Part shown: piece after piece, positions 6,262-8,583 of the stretch | How positions within the stretch are numbered: position 1 is the first letter of the stretch | How the letters are laid out: each line of letters starts with the position of its first letter | Program-made: the position numbers and the translations under genes | Source of the DNA: Rhodospirillales bacterium | GTDB taxonomy: Bacteria > Pseudomonadota > Alphaproteobacteria > Acetobacterales > Acetobacteraceae | Assembly: GCA_025352915.1 (NCBI GenBank) | Contig: JANXSA010000279.1 | Location: 1-8,583, forward strand | Direction of reading: 5' to 3' | DNA: 8,583 nucleotides | Notes under the pieces: generated by a model | The model's database searches: none | What the model was told of the DNA's origin: nothing | The model's input: the letters and a program-made list of their open reading frames with translations, nothing else

Positions 6262-6279
6262 CCGCCGGAGCGGCTTTTT
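6262..6279 (+). terminator. Weak hairpin followed by five T (possible terminator or attenuator)
   Basis: CCGC (6262-6265) pairs with GCGG (6270-6273) over a CGGA loop, followed by C and TTTTT (6275-6279). The 4-bp stem is short for a full terminator. It could end part of the transcription from the chaperone/DUF177 operon. Alternatively, if the candidate promoter at 6198 is real, it could act as an attenuator within the rpmF leader. The rest of the 6173-6363 spacer shows no gene that I can support. Confidence 0.3.
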
Positions 6280-6363
6280 GGTTGTGCCCGCGCTTTTCGC
6301 GCACCGCCCGATTGCTTACCCGTGCCGGCGGGATCGTCACGCTGACCGGAGCTGCGTTGTCCT

Positions 6364-6567
6364 ATGGCTGTACCCAAGAAGAAAACCTCCCCCTCGCGCA
6401 TGGGCATGCGCCGCAGCCACCAGGCATTGTCCGCCGCGGCACACGCCGATTGCGCCAATTGCGGCGAGCTGAAGCGCCCGCACCATGTCTGCAGCCATTG
6501 CGGCCATTACGACGGCCGCGAAGTGGCGGTTGCCGGCAAGGCCCTGAAGGGCACCGTCCGCGCCTGA
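6364..6567 (+). CDS. rpmF: Large ribosomal subunit protein bL32
   Basis: This 67-residue protein is bL32 of the 50S subunit. The N-terminus [11 protein letters not shown]...MRRSHQAL (1-22) is the classic family start. C30, C33, C43 and C46 form the two CxxC pairs (CANC, CSHC) of a zinc ribbon, so this is the zinc-binding form of the protein. The lysine- and arginine-rich composition fits an rRNA-binding protein. The ATG at 6364 is fixed by the conserved N-terminus; GGAG at 6348-6351 is rather far (12 nt) for a ribosome-binding site. It lies between DUF177 and plsX, the usual arrangement in many bacteria, and is followed by a 46-bp gap. Confidence 0.97.
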   Translation: MAVPKKKTSPSRMGMRRSHQALSAAAHADCANCGELKRPHHVCSHCGHYDGREVAVAGKALKGTVRA

Positions 6568-6613
6568 GCCATCTGCCGGTCTGCCGCGCAGCGCGCGTAA
6601 CGGGCCTGCGCGC

Positions 6614-7756
6614 ATGAGCACCGGGTTCACCCTGGCGATCGACGCCATGGGCGGCGACCAGGCGCCCGATATGGTCGTCGCGGGGCTGGATATCGCCGCC
6701 GAGCGCCATCCCGGTGCCCGCTTCCTGCTGGTCGGCGACGAGGCGCGCCTGGCGCCGCTATTGTCGCGCTACAAGCGGGCCGGCGCGCTCTGCACTGTCC
6801 GCCACACGACCACCGTGATCTCGGGCGACATGAAGCCCACCGCCGCGCTGCGCCTGCGCGGCTCCTCGATGCGCGGCGCCATCGATGCCGTGGCGGCGCG
6901 CGAAGCCTCCGGCGTGGTCTCCGCCGGCAATACCGGGGCACTCCTGGCGCTGGCCAAGATCGTCATCAAGACGCTGCCCGGCATCGACCGCCCGGCGATG
7001 GCCGCCATCGGCCCGTCGGCGCGGGGTGATGTGGTGATGCTCGATCTCGGTGCCAATGTCCTGTGCGACACCCGCAACCTGGTCGAATTCGCCATCATGG
7101 GCGACGTCTTCGCCCGCACCGTGCTCGGCCTGACCGCGCCGACCATCGGCGTGCTGAACGTCGGCTCGGAGGAGCTGAAGGGCAGCGACACCCTGCGCCT
7201 GGCCGCCGAGACCCTGCGCGCCAGCCATCTCGGCCCGCAATTCCACGGCTTCGTCGAGGGCCACGACATCGCCGCCGGCACCACCGACGTCATCGTCACC
7301 GATGGCTTCACCGGCAATGTCGCACTCAAGACCGGCGAGGGCGCGCTCAAGCTGATGAGCGGCATGCTCCGCCAGGTCTTCGCCACCTCGCTGATGGGCC
7401 GGATCGGCTATTTCTTCGTCCGCCCAGGCCTCGAACGGCTGCGCGAATGGCTCGACCCCCGCCGCTACAACGGCGCGGTGATGCTCGGCCTCGGCGGCGT
7501 GGTGGTGAAATCCCACGGCGGCACCGACGCCCAGGGCTTCGCGCATGCCATCGATGTTGCTATGGACATGGTCGTGCATCGCTTCAACGACGGGATTCGC
7601 GATGGGCTCGACCGCCTCGCCGCGCTGGCCCAGGTAAACGGGGCGGCCAATGGGGCCTCAGCAAACGGATCAACAAATGGACCAGCAGACCCCGCCAGCG
7701 CCGGGACAGCCGCACCCGGTATTGATCGCGGATCGCGCCTCGCCACGGCCCCTTGA
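6614..7756 (+). CDS. plsX: Phosphate acyltransferase PlsX
   Basis: PlsX makes acyl-phosphate from acyl-ACP and phosphate; PlsY then uses acyl-phosphate to start phospholipid synthesis. It is a peripheral inner-membrane enzyme. Family features are LAIDAMGGDQAPD (7-19), LVGDE (39-43), GVVSAGNTGALLA (100-112), DLGANVLC (144-151), IGVLNVGSEELKG (178-190), VIVTDGFTGNVALKTGEG (226-243) and YNGAVMLGLGGVVVKSHGG (285-303). The core ends near residue 338. The last 40 or so residues are low-complexity (Asn, Gly, Ala, Ser, Thr) and go beyond the usual family end. The start ATG at 6614 gives the conserved N-terminus; no strong Shine-Dalgarno is visible, and GCGCGC just before the ATG could pair with an upstream copy. 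It leads directly into fabH, with the stop TGA one base before an ATG. Confidence 0.97.
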   Translation: MSTGFTLAIDAMGGDQAPDMVVAGLDIAAERHPGARFLLVGDEARLAPLLSRYKRAGALCTVRHTTTVISGDMKPTAALRLRGSSMRGAIDAVAAREASGVVSAGNTGALLALAKIVIKTLPGIDRPAMAAIGPSARGDVVMLDLGANVLCDTRNLVEFAIMGDVFARTVLGLTAPTIGVLNVGSEELKGSDTLRLAAETLRASHLGPQFHGFVEGHDIAAGTTDVIVTDGFTGNVALKTGEGALKLMSGMLRQVFATSLMGRIGYFFVRPGLERLREWLDPRRYNGAVMLGLGGVVVKSHGGTDAQGFAHAIDVAMDMVVHRFNDGIRDGLDRLAALAQVNGAANGASANGSTNGPADPASAGTAAPGIDRGSRLATAP

Positions 7757-7757
7757 G

Positions 7758-8583
7758 ATGGCGGGACCCGGCGCGGTGATGCGCCCGCGCACGCTGCTGA
7801 CCGGGATCGGCGCCTACCTGCCGGCAAACGTGGTCACCAACGCCGAACTGGCGCAACGCGTCGACACCTCCGACGAGTGGATCCGCGAACGCACCGGCAT
7901 CCGCCAGCGCCACATCGCAGCCCCGCACGAAAGCTGCGCCTTCATGGCCACCGAAGCCGCCCGTGCCGCCCTGGCCGATGCCGGCGTGACCTCAGCCGAG
8001 GTCGACGGCATCATCGTCGCCACCGCCACCCCGGACCAGGCCTTCCCCGCCGTCGCCGTGCGGGTCCAGGCAGCGCTCGGGGCAGGGGGCTTCGGCTTTG
8101 ACCTCTCCGCGGCCTGCAGCGGCTTCATCTACGCCCTGTCGGTCGCCGACGGCATGATGCGCGCCGGCCAGGCCCGCTGCATGCTGGTGATCGGCTCCGA
8201 GGTCTATTCGCGCATCATGAACTGGGCCGATCGCGGCACCTGCGTGCTGTTCGGCGACGGCGCCGGCGCCGTCGTCCTGCGCGCCGGCGCCATACTTTCA
8301 GACGGGGGCACCGTCTCCGCCAGCGAACCCGGCATCCTGTCCACCCACCTGCACGCCCAAGGCGACCTCGGCGACATCCTCTATGTCGACGGCGCGGTCG
8401 GTCAGCCCGACAAGCCCGGCCACCTCGTCATGAAGGGCAACGAGGTCTTCCGCCACGCCGTCGGCAAGCTCGCCGGCGCCGTCACCGAGGCGCTCGCCGC
8501 CAACGGCCTGAGTCACAGCGATGTCGACTGGCTGGTGCCGCACCAGGCCAACCTGCGCATCATCGACGCCATCGGCAAGCGGC
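7758..8583 (+). CDS. fabH: Beta-ketoacyl-ACP synthase III (3' truncated by window edge)
   Basis: FabH starts fatty-acid synthesis by condensing acetyl-CoA (or another acyl-CoA) with malonyl-ACP. The visible 275 codons include TGIGAYLPANVVTNAEL (15-31), DTSDEWIRERTGIRQRH (36-52), the catalytic cysteine C120 in SAACSGF, FGDGAGAVV (165-173) and the catalytic histidine H262 in PHQANLRIID. The third catalytic residue (Asn, in the NTS motif) is beyond the right edge. The start is uncertain. ATG at 7758 (TGA-g-ATG junction with plsX) is chosen; ATG at 7779 would begin MRPRTLLTG, close to the usual family start. The frame is also open upstream to a TAA at 7635, with ATGs at 7650 and 7677 inside plsX. 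Catalytic content is normal, so this should be an active enzyme. Confidence 0.94.
   Translation, partial: MAGPGAVMRPRTLLTGIGAYLPANVVTNAELAQRVDTSDEWIRERTGIRQRHIAAPHESCAFMATEAARAALADAGVTSAEVDGIIVATATPDQAFPAVAVRVQAALGAGGFGFDLSAACSGFIYALSVADGMMRAGQARCMLVIGSEVYSRIMNWADRGTCVLFGDGAGAVVLRAGAILSDGGTVSASEPGILSTHLHAQGDLGDILYVDGAVGQPDKPGHLVMKGNEVFRHAVGKLAGAVTEALAANGLSHSDVDWLVPHQANLRIIDAIGKR

Noticed and set aside
5829..6617. 262-codon + frame spanning the end of DUF177, the spacer and rpmF
   Set aside because: It overlaps two well-supported genes in another frame and has Trp/Arg/Ser-rich shadow composition. The 82-codon frame at 6224-6472 was rejected on the same grounds.
1..8583. CRISPR array, tRNA/rRNA gene, insertion sequence, phage or defence-type cassette
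   Set aside because: I saw no regularly spaced repeats, no transposase or integrase motifs and no tRNA-like cloverleaf; nearly all of the window is explained by conserved housekeeping genes.

Overview
The window is a GC-rich stretch of bacterial chromosome made of ordinary housekeeping genes. The gene set and order suggest an alphaproteobacterium, probably of the Acetobacteraceae/Rhodospirillales type: a Cbp3-type ubiquinol-cytochrome c chaperone beside a YceD/DUF177 gene, a degenerate RibBA, and the order ribD-ribE-ribBA-ribH-nusB-thiL. The taxonomic call is inference from gene content, not from a database comparison.

Left part (1-4356, + strand): a riboflavin/NusB/ThiL operon. It starts with the C-terminal reductase domain of RibD, cut by the window edge, then riboflavin synthase (ribE), a RibBA-like protein whose GTP cyclohydrolase II half has lost its zinc ligands, lumazine synthase (ribH), the antitermination factor nusB, and thiamine-monophosphate kinase (thiL). 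Junctions are tight: a shared base in TGATG, or gaps of 13, 2 and 22 bp. The exception is a 172-bp gap between ribBA and ribH that holds a strongly palindromic, non-coding element.

Middle (4367-5060): a BamE/SmpA-type outer-membrane lipoprotein gene on the minus strand. It converges on thiL with only 10 bp between stop codons. It diverges from the next operon across a 178-bp region with a plausible forward promoter.

Right part (5061-8583, + strand): the Cbp3-type cytochrome bc1 chaperone overlaps a YceD/DUF177 gene by ATGA. A 191-bp spacer with a candidate promoter and a weak hairpin/T-run follows. Then come rpmF (ribosomal protein bL32, zinc-binding form), plsX (phosphate:acyl-ACP acyltransferase) and fabH (beta-ketoacyl-ACP synthase III), which runs off the right edge. 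This is the widely conserved yceD-rpmF-plsX-fabH block, which links ribosome synthesis with the start of fatty-acid and phospholipid synthesis.

I see no mobile element, CRISPR array, RNA gene, phage gene or new defence-type system. The points worth a second look are the degenerate cyclohydrolase domain (RibBX-like), the palindromic element, the ambiguous fabH start that overlaps the low-complexity plsX tail out of frame, and a four-copy pentapeptide repeat at the start of the DUF177 protein.
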